Part shown: positions 12,301 to 25,172 of the stretch, in pieces | Layout of the letters: each line of letters begins with the position of its first letter | How positions within the stretch are numbered: position 1 is the stretch's first letter | Position numbers and translations under genes: made by a program | The notes under the pieces: generated by a model | The model's input: only the letters and a program-made list of their open reading frames with translations | Told to the model about the DNA's origin: nothing | Database searches by the model: none | Source: Combretum micranthum | Lineage: Eukaryota > Streptophyta > Magnoliopsida > Myrtales > Combretaceae | Direction: 5' to 3' | DNA length: 64,000 nt | NCBI GenBank assembly: GCA_024138025.1 | Contig: JAMXBD010003348.1 | Span: forward strand, 1-64,000

Positions 12301-14170
12301 TCTTGGTACCCCTCTGCAAATCATTGCTAGTAAGGAAGGGGAAGTTGGCTAGAAAGACTATGAAACCACTTGATGGGCAATGAGTTGGTGAATATGTTCA
12401 CCAATTGATCTTCAGAATGAATAAAGACTACTTCAAATTCGGCAGAGGCTACATGTTCACGAATAAAGTAAAAGATCAGTTCAATGTGTTTGGTTCAAGC
12501 ATATAAGATTGGACTGGAGGAGAGATAAACAACCTTGATATTATCACAATTAACAGTACTATACGATATAGGAAACCCAAGTTCAAATAATAAATGAATC
12601 CAAATAATCTTAGATGTGGCATTGGCAATGACTTTGTATTCACTTTCGGTAGATGAGCAAGCTAATGTTGCTTGTTTCTTAGCAAGCTAGGAAATTAAGG
12701 AGATACCAAAAAAAAAAAAAATGCATAATCACAAGTGGAATATCTATCATCAATATTACCACCCCAATCATTGTGTACATAACTATTAAGCGTTAAAGAA
12801 TTTAGAGGAAAGTAATAATCCATTAGATGTCATCCCTTTCAGAGACCTTGACGACTTCTTCAAAACTTTCCAATGGATATCGCTAGGCATGTGCATGAAT
12901 TGACATAATTTATTGACAAAGTGGGTAATGTTTGGTCTTGTGATGGTGACATATTGCAAAGTATCTATTAGTTGGCAGTATTCCCAAGAAGTAGAGGATG
13001 GATGGTCGAAATATTTAATCAAAAGAGAGGAATAAGACACAGGAGATTAACATGGATTGCAATCCTCCATTCCATGTTTAATGAGAAGATCCTGCACATA
13101 GTTTGATTGACATAGAAGCAAGCCAAAGTCTATCGGCAAGACTTCAATGTCAACAAAAAATGGGAAATCATCTACGTCGAGAAACTCTTTTTGCATAGAC
13201 TTAATAAACTAAGAAACAAGAGAAGAAGGGGAACTTGAAATAGTAATGTCACCCACACAAATTAAAATATACATCAAGTCACCTCCATGTCTATAAATGA
13301 AAAGTGAATTATTAGCTTTGCAAGAATGAAACCCTATCTACTCTAAAAAGGATCCAAGGCGAGAAAACCATGCTTTAGGTGTTTGTTTAAGTCCATAAAG
13401 TGATTTTATTCAATTTACATACAAAATTAAGCCGGATGGGATATCCAAAACCAATAGGTTACCTCATAAAGATTGTCTCTTTAAGATTTTTATGTAGGGA
13501 TGCATTAAAGACATCAAGTTTCTTGATAGGCCATTGATGTATTGAAGCTAAGGCAAGAATAGTCCGAGTTGTTGTAGCTTTAATCATTGGACTAAATGCC
13601 TCCTTGTAGTCAACTCCTTCTTGAGTAAAGCTTTTTGCTACTACCCTAGCTGTGTATTTGTCTATGCTCCCATTCGGCTTTCTTTTAATCCTATAAACCC
13701 ACTTATTATCAACAATGTTAGCATGTAAATGTTTTGGAACCAAGGTATAAGTCATATTGGTAAGCAAAGTATTAATCTTTTGACATGGTTTTTTGCCACT
13801 CTAAATAAATTTTAGCTTGATGATAAGTTTGTGGTTCATGTTTTAGAAAATTAAGATGAGAAGAAATTCTTTCAAAAGAGAAAGCTCAACAGTGTCGCAT
13901 TGTTTTGGGGTGCAAAAGCATATGGTGAGTACAGATGGGATCTTGAGAGGTGGTAGTGGAGTGTTTAGTTAGGAAAACAACCAATTTTAAACTAGGTGGG
14001 GATGGGGTATATGCTACTATTTGTAATGGAGAAATTTAGAGTAGGCTAGTGTTTATTTGTTACAGTTATGGTAGGGTTAGGTAAAGAAGAAGGCAGATTG
14101 GGGGAGGGAGTGGATGGATCTCTTTTGTGTGCAGCATCACTAAAGGGAACTGTGAAGCTTATCCAAGACA
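12301..14170 (-). pseudogene. old copia element: reverse transcriptase and RNase H remnant
   Basis: Read on the minus strand, the spacer before RT comes first (about 14170-13840), then the N-terminal RT region (13459-13767). That RT fragment shows NKWVYRIKRKPNGSID, ARVVAKSFTQEGVDYKEAFSP and KKLDVFNASLHKNLKE, all standard copia RT blocks. A segment at 12786-13040 has TLQYVTITRPNITHFVNKLC, from the linker before RNase H. The RNase H end lies at about 12310-12780, with SSTESEY, the CDN motif and a TKHIEL block. The frame is broken by many stops and frameshifts. The most likely reading is the 3' half of the same element whose gag and protease lie at 17480-18996. Confidence 0.8.
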
Positions 14171-17100
14171 TACAATACGTAATGTCATGCGTATTTTGTT
14201 TAGTTGTACTATGTAGCTTTGTGAATTATTGAGCATCTATGCTATAATGTACTACATAAGTCACTTATGCAATAACAAAATAAATTGAAAAAATTTCTTG
14301 TATTACATTTCTGTAATGGAGATGTATATTATATCATAGATAAAAGTAAGTAATATTGCAAAATATCATAACAAGAAAGCTTTATTTAGACCCTTGTCTC
14401 ATGCAATAAGCATCATATTTCTATATGTTATAAAGACTCTCATTTATCAATGAAGTGTGCATATAATGAGATTTATTAAGTGGGAACCATATGAATAAAT
14501 AACATGCCCAAAATCTAAGACTATGTAGAGTAGGCAATATATTGTTACTTAATAATAAGCACAATAAGTATAATCTTGAAAATATACCGTGTGAAACAAG
14601 AGAGAAACACTTGCCCATTGTGCTTCATAACACATTATGCACAAATTATGTGTCTTTAGTAGACCTATTAGGAATTTATTGCTTGAAAGATTGCTTCATT
14701 CTAGAAGATGGATTTGTAAGGGCATTCTATTTTGGTATCATGTAACAATTTAATTGTTATTATTTAATAATAAGGATCACAAAAGTCACCAATGAATAAC
14801 CATGTATGTTCTAGAATTAGATTGCTGCTAAAAATTGCCTTGGTACTTGCATGATACAATTGCTTTGATAATTCATGAATGAGATCATTTTGACCTCAAT
14901 TTTGCTTAAAAGGATTACAACTACCAAGTCTGCTATGAGATCGCTTCAAACTATCATAGTTGAGATCACTTCAATCTCATTGGTAATATTGTAAAAAGGG
15001 CATTGCACCCACCCTGTTCTCAGGAGCAAATGCTTCTACTGAGTGACAACAGCTACCATGATATGATTGCTTTAATCATTCGTAGATGAGGTCACTTTAA
15101 CCTTGATTTTCCATAAAGGCATTACAACTACCAGGTCTGTTGCGAGATCCCTTTGATCCACTACAGTTGAGATCCCATCAATCTCGTAAGTAATGTTACA
15201 AAATAGGCATTGCCCTTGTTGCATACTTGGGAGCAAATGCTTCTACTAAGCGACAATAGCTACCATGATATAATCGCTTCAATCATTTATGGATGAGGTT
15301 GCTTCGACCTCGATCTATAGAAAGACATTACAGCTACCAAACCTAATGTGAGATCACTTCGATCTACCACAGCTGAGATTCCATCAATCTCATGAGTCAT
15401 GTTGCAAAATGAGTATTGCACCCGCTATGTATTCAAAAGCAAATGCTTATATCGAGTAACAACAACTACCATGATATGATCACTCAATCATTCATGTATG
15501 AGGTTGCTTTGACCTCGATTTGTAGAAAGGTGTTACAACTATCAAGCCTACTATAGAGTCGCTTCGACTCACCCCAATTGGGATCTCTCTGGTTCTATAA
15601 TTAAAAGAAGTTGAAACAATGATACTATATTTATGTGTATGTTTGTAGATCATGGTGGCAATGTTAGCTACACTAGATCTAATAACAAGGGCTAGTAGGT
15701 GGTAGTGATAATTGTAATATATTATGACTTGCATAAACTTGATAGTACTTGCCAAGTGAAATTCTCTACTACTTGATTATTAAATGACAACGAATAGCAT
15801 GATATTTTATAGGCTTAAAGAAGTAATGCAGTATGTCAATGCTTAGGTCTATTGATCTACCATTATAAATACTAGACATTAAGATGAATCATAGTTTTAC
15901 ATTTTATATAATTATTAGGCATTAATCTTGAACTAATAATTCCATAATTTTATGTCAATCTCTCATTTCAAATAATTTTGTTGATGATAATATGAGTTAC
16001 TTCAAAAAAGAAATTTGATAATTGTTGTATTGTCTATTCATATTCCATTGAATAGCCAATTGAACAAGATGATATGATAGGTATTATTTGATATTCTAAA
16101 ACAAAAATATATTACATTTTTAAAGATTTACTTACCACATTCAACGTGTACTCATCGTATAAATGGATAAAAAAAAATGAAAATATTAGTATGAATGTCC
16201 ATTTTAGGCATAAAAATATTGCATCGGCTAGTAAAACGATATTTACTAAAAAAATTAAACAGCTTGTTCTATATCACGATAAAATATAATTCTTCGAATA
16301 TTAGTGCTTATAATTTAATTTCAAATAATTAAGAAAATTAAATGAATGCATCTTACCTTACACAGAGATATGTTGTCTATCACCATAATGATTCAATATG
16401 CATATTTAGTTTTAGTAATCAATCAATGCCTCTCCATAGAACATTGGGATGTTACCAAACATACCACTAGGATAAAAAAAAAAAAGGACTAATATTTTCA
16501 TGTTAAGATTTCCTTTCTCTCTCTCTCTTCTATATATATGTATGTGTAGTTACTTCTCCAAAAGATGTGGTAGCTAATTAATAGATGGATAATTCTATTA
16601 CAATGAATACAAAATCAAAATACTATAATATAGCGAAGAATATAAAATTAAATACATCATAACACTTCTTTTTCTTTTCCATGTAAAACTTAGAATTTGC
16701 TTTTTATTTATTTCAATCAATGAGCATGTCTTGGCATATCATTACAAATTGATTTGGGTAAAAAAACAATCAACTAACATCTTAGAACTTTTATTCTATT
16801 TTTCTTCTATTTTCTTTTTTAACAAAGCCTTAGAAATGTATGAAATATGAATTCTCTCTCTCTCTCTCTCTTACACACACACACATATATATTGCGTGAG
16901 ATAAATATTCCTTCATTTATCCAAAGATTTTTTTTAATTATATGTTGTTTCACTAAAAAAAGGAGAGAAAAAAAAAATAAATATAGCTCATTCCAAATAT
17001 AAGAAAATATATATTTTTTTTTTAAGAATTCGATAGATAAGCATTGGGTGTTCTCAATTGCTATTATCAAGGGTGTAATTTTTCTTTGTAATCTTATGTA

Positions 17101-17479
17101 TGTCTCTTTCATAGATTATATATTAAAGAACATTTAAATAATGTATTCAATAAATTTCTTTCAAATAGTGCATAAATTTAGATAATGCATTGTTAATGTG
17201 ATTACAATATACATGTAAAAAAAAAAAAAAAAATCCAGTACAAGCATTACTAGATATTAGGGGGAAAAAAAAGGCATAATATATATTATATGACATATTG
17301 CATAGGATGATATAATAAGTTGTAAATCATAACTCTTCCATTGACACCTAAGCCTATTGAGAAAGGTTAAAAACATACAAGACATTTTTAATAAACTCTA
17401 TTCTGAGTCTACCAATCCAAAACGCTCTAATTATCCCAAATTAGGTCTAATTACTTGGATCTCGTCATTAATCTAAATA
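14171..17479. other. unclassified sequence within the old copia span
   Basis: No gene is recognised in these 3.3 kb. The stretch stands where the second half of the copia integrase should be, so that part was deleted or replaced, probably by a further insertion whose borders I could not fix. It contains the ~207-bp tandem array (14840-15600), CT and CA microsatellites (16515-16530, 16853-16885) and poly-A tracts. Confidence 0.4.
14840..15600. repeat. ~207-bp tandem repeat, about 3.5-4 copies
   Basis: The landmark CTACCATGATATGAT recurs at about 15053, 15262 (as GATATAATC) and 15468, with a diverged copy at about 14848; spacings are about 205-209. Each unit also repeats GAGATC followed by CTTCGATC-like words, AGCAAATGCTTCTACT, and GATGAGGTTGCTTCGACCTC. 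Units differ by substitutions and small indels. There is no coding potential. Confidence 0.8.
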
Positions 17480-18996
17480 ATTAGTCTAAAAATAATTTAG
17501 TTTATTCAAGTTTGGCTTATGACTTTGTATCATACAAAAATTCTTCATCTACACTATGAATATCTTGAAAAACCATCTACAAGTAATAGAAAATAATGAA
17601 ATTCAAAATCACTTAAAATAGGTGACGCACCTAGTACATATCTACATATAAATTTTGAAAGTTTTACAACTCTTGTTCTCCACAAAAGATAAAGACAACC
17701 TAGCTAGTTCCCTTAACTTAACAATTTATGATGGAAATTGGAAGCAGAAACTGTGGATGGAAGAATTTTATTTGCTCCACTTACTTTTGAAGTTTTATTA
17801 AAATTAAGATGATCTAACCTAATAGGCTAAGAACTAGATGAATTTAATTCAAATAACATTGCTCGAGGCCTTGAATTGGATAGCTCGTACAAGCCTTCTT
17901 TAGTCATTCCTTGCAATAAGATTTCCTTGCTTCTTATCATTTTAACTGAAAAATAGTTAAGGTGGAATTAAAAATAAGAAGTCATTATCTGTAGTGAATT
18001 GTTTAACGGAAAGTAGTTGCTTTGATAGTTTGGAACCTGGAAAGCATCCTTAAGAATCAAGTTATTATTAGACAAAGAAGGGTAAAAGACATTAATGGCA
18101 TGAGATATAGGCAAAGATTGGCCATTTCTAACCTTGACCTGGTCATTACAATTATATGCTTGAGGATTATGCGAATTCTTAATAGCAAGAGTCATGTGAT
18201 GTGTTATAATAGTGTTAGGAAACCAAGTGCTTTGAGGAGAGACTAGAATCATAGGTTGCACATCACGGAAGGATAGATCATGTGGGACATTATGAACATC
18301 CTTGTGCCATGTGAGATTGGTTTTAGGTGGAACGATGACTATTCGACTGTCTTTGTGCATACTAGTGAAGATAATTCACTACAATGTGGTTATGATAACC
18401 ACAAATCTGACACTTCCTTTCTACGGGAGTGAAAATGAGGAGTCAAAGATGACCCTTGAGGGGCGGATGTCCTATCGTTGGCAAAATTTAGATTTAGAGA
18501 ACCATATACAAGATGAACATGAGACTGAAGTTAGCTATATAGTTCAAAGAAAGGAACAAACTCTTGACTTAAATTCAAACTAGAGATAATGGGATAAAAA
18601 TCTATGCCAACATCACGATAAACAATGGCATTAAATTCAACATCATTAAGGGGATGACCTACAGCAGCTAACTCATCAACTAACACTTTTGCTTATTGGG
18701 TGATATTCATGTCATTTCTTGAGTTTCAAAACAGGGCAATGTGAAGTTCTAACTAGCAATTTCAGCGGACAAACCTAAAAGCACTTTCTAGTGCCTTCCA
18801 TGCCAAGTTGGCAGACTTGGCTCCAATAATAATATAGAGATATTTTTTAGTAAGTGAAGAGAGGATCCTAAATTGTAAAAGTTGTTTTTTAGAAAACTAG
18901 ATAGCAAACTTAGGATTATGATCAATGATATTTGGGTCATCAGAAGAATATGGAGAAGGAGCTGAGGACCATCAATGAATTGATTCGTATTTTGAT
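17480..18996 (-). pseudogene. old copia element: gag, protease and start of integrase, decayed
   Basis: From 18996 downward the minus strand continues the gag begun at 25891 (QFIDGP motif, then a gag core with stops). At 17968-18360 the protease region follows: WFPNTIITHHM stands where copia proteases have a DTGATHH-like motif, so the catalytic Asp is lost. Next come a gag-pre-integrase block (KEILLQGMTKEGLYEL, about 17870-17950) and an integrase core fragment with SPILSDFEFHYF and LLVDGFSRYS (about 17570-17640). Stops and frameshifts are frequent. The young copia element at 18997 is inserted within this gag. Confidence 0.75.
18992..18996. other. target-site duplication TTGAT (left)
   Basis: It is identical to 25763-25767 on the other side of the young copia element. 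A perfect 5-bp duplication is the mark of LTR-retrotransposon integration. Confidence 0.95.
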
Positions 18997-19588
18997 TGTT
19001 AAAAATTTTAAACATCAAAAGCGAAAGCGATTAACAATACGGATCCTAATAAAACAATTAAATTAACCAAATCAACAATCATGGCATAATTAAAAGTTAC
19101 AGTAAAATGAAAAGAAAACTTACTTGAAGAATCCATCACGATAATTTAATATCCCAAGTAATAATATATGTTTTCCTATGCCAAATCCGTATCACTTAAA
19201 TTCGCCCTTTGATGATATAAGGACTTGATTGATTCTTGATTTTGAATCAAACCTTAAAAGTAGTGTGTTGTTGTTGTTTTTTTTTTTTTTTTTTATGGCC
19301 CAATATATAACTTCCATTACGAAGAGTCATGACTTTTAATTTAAATGACATGACTTTTCATGAAAGGATATCTTGATGGAAGGTATCCATTAATGATTCA
19401 TGAAGAGATATGACTTTTACTAATATACAAAACACACTAAAATACTTAAATTTTAACGAATTGGCACGGAGGGATTTACACCCGATAATTGTCTCTTAGA
19501 TACTACACTAATCATCACCGTGTGTATGACGATAACAATTATCAATACTTAAATTATATGAATCAATTAGAAATTAAAATTTCTAACA
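18997..19588 (-). repeat. 3' LTR of the young copia element (592 bp)
   Basis: It runs TG to CA and is near-identical to 25173-25762. Differences are a few substitutions and single-base length changes in runs (for example GGCCC versus GGCC, CACCCG versus CACCG, and a poly-T of different length). Confidence 0.95.
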
Positions 19589-19599
19589 TTCTCCCACTT
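19589..19599 (-). other. polypurine tract of the young copia element
   Basis: AAGTGGGAGAA on the minus strand, directly before the 3' LTR. This is where plus-strand DNA synthesis starts in copia elements. Confidence 0.85.
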
Positions 19600-19968
19600 G
19601 ATTCATATATAACAAGTATACAACATATTAACATAAAGTGAGCTCACTTAAATAATGTCGTATATAAGTCACAACTTCGTAAGAACTAAACAGACCGAAT
19701 CATGGCGGTCACGGGCCTGACAAACGTCCCGATTCCTTCCATGTATCACAAGTCAATTCAATTCAAACAGTCACAATTTGATAAAGTAGACACCTAAAAA
19801 TACCTTATCCCACAATGTCGTAAAATAAGACCCAATATCTATAATCATAATAAAATATGCATAACTGAAATATGATTCATAGATAAGCAAAATCCAAACA
19901 AACATCGATATCTAGAGTATCAAATAAACATAAATGTGCTAAACATAAATTCATACATGTATGACCAA

Positions 19969-22900
19969 TCATCCGATATACAAGGACTTCCTGACTACTC
20001 CCATTTTACTAACATGGCCAATAAATGTTTTAGGAGCTAGTCCTTTAGTCAACGGATCCGCAATCATATCATTGGTGCCAATGTGCACTATTTGAACTCT
20101 TTGATTTTGCACCTCTTCTTTGACAGATAGAAACTTTAAATCCATATGCTTGGCACCCTTGGAGTATCTATCGTTCTTAGAGAAGAATACAGCTGCCGCA
20201 TTATCACAATAAATCCTCATTGGTTTGGCAATGGTATCAACGATGCCTAAACCATCACAAAATTGCGCAGCCACAACGATTGAACTGTAGCTTCAAAGCA
20301 TGCTACAAATTCAGCCTCCATAGTGGAAGTAGCAATGACAGACTGCTTACCACTCTTCCATGAGACAGCTCCATCAGCTAGAAGGAACAAATAGCCAAAT
20401 GTGGATTTTCGGGTATCCGAACATCCGGCATAGTCTGAGTCCGAGTAACCAACAACCTCAAGGTTACTAGTTCTTCTATATGTGAGCATGTGATCCTTAG
20501 TGCCTTGTAAGTACCTTAAAACTTTCTTTGCAGCTCTCCAATGAAACAGTCCGGGATTTGATTGATAACGACCCAACATACCGACCGCAAAGCTTATATG
20601 GCCTAGTACAAGTCTGAGCATACATCAAACTCCCGACTAAAGAAGCATAAGGGATATTATCCATTTCTTTACGCTCCAAATCGTTCTTGGGACATTGGGA
20701 TAGACTGAAATTGTCTCCTTTCTGGATGGGAACTGGACTAGGTGCACATGATTCCATCTTAAATCTTTCTAGAACTTTGTTGATGTAAGCCTTTTGAGAC
20801 AATCCCAAAATTCCTTGTGATCTATCCCGAAATATTTCTATTCCGATCACATAGGAAGCCTCACCCATATCCTTCATCTCAAAGTTGCTAGAAAGGTAAT
20901 CCTTAACATCATGCAATAACCCACGATCACTAGCGGCAAGAAGAATATCATCTACATACAACACAAGGATTATAAACTTGCTTCCCATAACCTTCATGTA
21001 GATACACCGGTCAACGGTCATTTCTACAAACCCATATGACAATACGGTATCATTAAACTTCAAGTACCATTGTCTAGAAGCTTGTTTTAATCCATAGATT
21101 GATTTCTTCAACCTACATACCAGATTTCCTTCACTTGTGGTCTCAAAACCTTGAGGTTGATCCATATATACCTCTTCTTCCAAATCTCCATTGAGAAAGG
21201 CTGTTTTAACATCCATTTGGTGAAGCTCAAGATCAAAATGAGCCACCAAAGCCATTACAATCCTTAAAGAGTCCTTTCTAGAAACCGGAGAGAAAGTCTC
21301 TTTGTAGTCAATGCCATCCTTTTGAGTATAACCTTTGGCAACAAGTCTGGCTTTGTACCTCTCGACATTGCCCTTAGAGTCTCGCTTGGTCTTAAAGACC
21401 CACTTACAGCCGACTCTTTTAGAATCCTTCGGCAATTCCGTCATTTCCCAAACATTGTTGTCATCCATAGATTTCAACTCTTCCTTCATGGCCATCAACC
21501 ACTTATCGGAATTTTTACCGCTCATGGCTTGGTCAAAAGAGACCGGGTCATTATCAATGCTCAAGTCACTTTCATGCTCAAGTGCATAAACTATATAGTC
21601 ATTCGAAATAGCCGATCTTTTCTCTCTAGTAGACCTCCTTAATACTATTTCTTCTTGAGGTTGCACTTGCTCATTAACTTGAGTATTTTCCTCCTCTTCT
21701 TGAACAATGGCATCCATAATTGGGTTTGGAGCATCTATTTGTTGTTGTTCCATATTCATGCCTTGTGGCTGTGCTACAATAATAGGAACATCAACTTGAG
21801 ATGGATCATTTGATGGGTTTTGGTCCATCAATGACTCTCTTATCTCTACATCACGTGCTCCCACACTCCCACTGACTTTGCCATTTTCAATGAAGCGAGC
21901 ATTCCCGGACTCTACAATTCTCGTACTATGGTTAGGGCAATAGAATCTATACCCTTTTGACCTCTCCGGATATCCAATGAAATAACCACTAATGGTCCTG
22001 GAATCCAACTTCTTTTCATGTGGATTATATATCCTCACTTCGGCTTGACAGCCCCACACGTGAAGATGTCTTAAACTAGGCTTCCTAGATGTCCACAGTT
22101 CATAAGGTGTCTTAAGAACTGCTTTACTAGGTACCCTATTCAATATGTATGCGGCTGTCCTCAATGCATACATCCACAATGAAACAGGTATAGAACTATC
22201 ATTCACCATACTCCTTACCATTTCCATCAATGTACGATTACGCCTTTCTGCTACACCATTTTGATGTGGCGATCCGGGCATTGTATACTGCGCACAAATG
22301 CCCTTGGACTCAAGGAGTTTCTTAAATGGACCTGGAATTTGTCCAACTTCCGATGTCTTTCCATAATATTCACCACCTCTATCGGAACGTATTACCTTAA
22401 CCTTTCTATTTAACTGCCTCTCAACCTCTGTAATGAATATCTCAAGGACATCAACCGATTGAGTTCTTTCATGCAGTAAATATAGGTAACAATACCTAGA
22501 GTAATCATCAATGAAGGTGATGAAATACCTCTCACCGCCCCAAGACGGTACATCGAAAGGACCACAAATATCTGTATGTATTAAATCAAGTAATCCACTA
22601 CTCCTTATGGCAGCCTGTTTTGATACATGTTTGGTTTGCTTACCCTTAATGCAATCCACACAAGTATCATTCCAATCGGTAAAATCCAATTGAGACAAAA
22701 CTCCACTTTTAATTAGCCTCAAAATCCTCTCTTTGGATATATGACCGAGTCTTTTATGCCACAAGTCAGCAGAAGATTCATTAAGTGCATTCCTTTTCAT
22801 ACCAACATCACATTCAACATCAACATTAAACAGGGAATTAACAAAAGTAGAATTCAGATTGAAACAATACAAAGTATCCAACAATAAACCAGTACCACAA

Positions 22901-23487
22901 AGGTTTGTTCCACGATACAATGAAAAACAACCATGTCCAATCCTAAAATCAAATCCTAAAACATCCAACCTAGAAACGGAAACAAGATTTCTAGAGCAAT
23001 CAGGAACATATAGACACTTCTCTAGATCAAGGCAATAGCCCGTATCTAACACAATTCTATATGTCCCTACACCTTCAATTCTAGCTTTCATCCTGTTTCC
23101 CATAAATAGAAAGCTTTCACTTTCCGGCATTCGGTGGAGATTTAGGTAACCCTGCATAACATTAGAAACATGAGTGGTTGCACCAGTATCAAGCCACCAA
23201 GTATTAGAAGGTACCTCAATCAGATTTGATTCAAAGCATACGGAAGCAAAATGTATACCTCTCTTTTCAAACCATGCCTTCCTCTTTAGGCAATCGGCCT
23301 TCTTGTGCCCAGGTTTGTTGCAAAAGAAACATTTCAGAATCTTTTCAACCTCTCCTTGCCCTTTACCGGGCTGCACCTTAAATGGCTGCTTTCCCTTGTT
23401 CTTCCATTTCTTACTTGGAGCTTTGCCGCCACTAGAACCAGCATTTGATTTACCATAATAGGCAAAGTTGGCTTGGGGAATTTTGAC
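19969..23487 (-). pseudogene. pol of the young copia element (protease, integrase, RT, RNase H), frameshifted
   Basis: The long frame 20497-23376 (959 codons) starts with the gag zinc knuckle (C16-x2-C19-x4-H24-x4-C29). Then come the aspartic protease motif DTGA (Asp63), the gag-pre-integrase and zinc-binding region with WHKRLGH and CVDCIKGKQ, the integrase core with IHTDICGPF, FIDDYSRY and HQNGVAERRNRT, RT blocks ending in YVDDILLA near residue 805, and the copia linker MGEASYVIGIEI. The frame breaks at about 20602 (two bases missing), continues at 20247-20621 with the RNase H half (GYSDSDYAG, STMEAEFVA), breaks again near 20262 (one base missing), and ends at 19969 with YCDNAA and DMIADPLTKGL. 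Apart from the breaks all expected domains are present. Confidence 0.93.
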
Positions 23488-24110
23488 CTTAAGGTCTTCC
23501 CTTTGCCTTGCTCCTCTTGCATGAGCATGGCCTTAGTATCCGAAAGAGACCATTTTTCCTTAAGTTGGTTGTAAGTTCTCCGAAATTGCTTGAAATCATC
23601 ACCCTTACATGATTTTAGCAGAAACTCAACCAACACTCGCTCACCAAGATCCATATCCAAACTCTTAAGCCGGTTGTAGGTATTCACCATGTGAGTAATA
23701 TGTTCCTCCATTGACTGAGCTATGGTGTACTCTCTATTAGATAAATCATTAATAAGAGCAGCAACAACAGACTTATCTACAATGTCTGTCATAGTACACT
23801 TCTTAATTTCAGCCACAAATTCCCTCACATTTTCAGTCTTGGGCTGGGAAGGTTTAACATTAGGCGCTATGCTAAGCTTAAGAAAGCTCATCATAAGCCT
23901 ATTCGACCTCTCCCAGTTCTCCCACAGTTTCTTGTCTGCCTCCGAACTAGTATCGGTCGGTTTAGTGGGCTCATCCATAATTAGAGCTGAATCGAGTCCC
24001 AAAAGGCCAGCATTTAGCTTGACATACTCAATCCAATCATCATAGTTTTGCCCATTAAACTTGATACCATTGGCAGTCATATTTGATATAGTAGAGACCA
24101 CTGCAAACAT
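23487..24110 (-). pseudogene. gag of the young copia element
   Basis: The open frame starts at 24110; an internal Met (MTANGIKFNGQNY) is the more usual copia gag start. It shows the UBN2/gag core: NYDDWIEYVKLNAGLLGLD, a helix-rich middle, and TYNRLKSLD. Near 23487-23500 one base is gained or lost: the gag frame runs on as a shadow to 23334, while the true basic tail and zinc knuckle continue in the pol frame. Copia elements normally carry gag and pol in one frame, so this is damage or a sequence error, not programmed frameshifting. Confidence 0.88.
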
Positions 24111-25157
24111 TTACATTTCACATATTAATTGCTTTGAATTTAAACCACAATTCAGACTATAACACATACCAAAACATCGCATTTAAATTCACCTTTGGGT
24201 TAAATCTAAACACAACTAACAATCATCAAACATGCATCATTCATATAACATATATAAGGTCAATCATTAAGTTCACTTTAACATACAAGTCGTCTTTGGA
24301 TGTACATTATATATTAATTAAACAAAGTTCATAACCTACTTCAATTGTTACTAACCATGAGTAAGATCTACCTTTGAGTAACCGTATAACTACATGTTAA
24401 TAACTATAAATGTTTATTATTCTTAAATGTCATTTATGATGCTATATCAAATAAACATTTATAAACATAATTTAAATCATTTAATGAACTCTGAGTGGGC
24501 CACTTTGGTGACTAACGCACTCACTAAAATATTAAAGATTTAAATCATATAAACTTAAATTATTAAGTTTAATAATATCATTACAATACTTAAATTAATG
24601 AAATATTAAATTAATACCTCTATATAAAGGACTACTCTTTAATATCTTTTATTCTTAATTTATTAACTTATTTAACTTAAATCAAATAATAACATATAAC
24701 ATTTACATTATTAAATTGGTTTTATGTGAAAAGATTTGCATATACAATTCCTGAAATTTGCATAAGCCATATATGCATATGCACATGCACTTCAATTCTT
24801 TTCACAGACAGCATGCATTCATAGGTTACTCATATTGATGACGCATGCATAGCCCACATTCCGATTTCATCACAATTTGAATCGACAATTGGTCAATTAA
24901 AACAAAGCAGCAACATTTTATATAAAACTATTCAAAATCACAATTCTGAGAACAATTGAATTCACACGATGAATGCCGAACTATCAATTCAAATATTCAA
25001 CCGAAATTTAAATTCAAAATTAAAACCCAACATTACTCAATTTAATTATGCCATAAACAGTTAATTTAAAACATCAATTAACTATAATCAACTTTAATTG
25101 AGAAAATACCCAAATTCGCATAAACCCTAAATTGGTAATTTAATTTCTATTAGACCC

Positions 25158-25169
25158 GCTCTGATACCA
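25158..25169 (-). other. primer-binding site (tRNA initiator-Met type)
   Basis: TGGTATCAGAGC on the minus strand, a few bases after the 5' LTR. It is the usual copia primer site complementary to the 3' end of plant initiator tRNA-Met. Confidence 0.93.
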
Positions 25170-25172
25170 AAA

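Noticed and set aside
14840..15600. A CRISPR-like array
   Set aside because: The units are ~207 bp and repeat along their whole length. There are no short repeats with unique spacers, and the DNA is plant nuclear.
23334..23490. Overlap of gag and pol frames as programmed frameshifting
   Set aside because: Copia elements normally use a single frame. The gag tail in its own frame loses the conserved basic region, which reappears in the pol frame, so this is an indel.
21322..24045. Plus-strand frames at 21322-21642, 22511-22693, 23174-23458 and 23722-24045
   Set aside because: They are antisense shadows of copia gag-pol.
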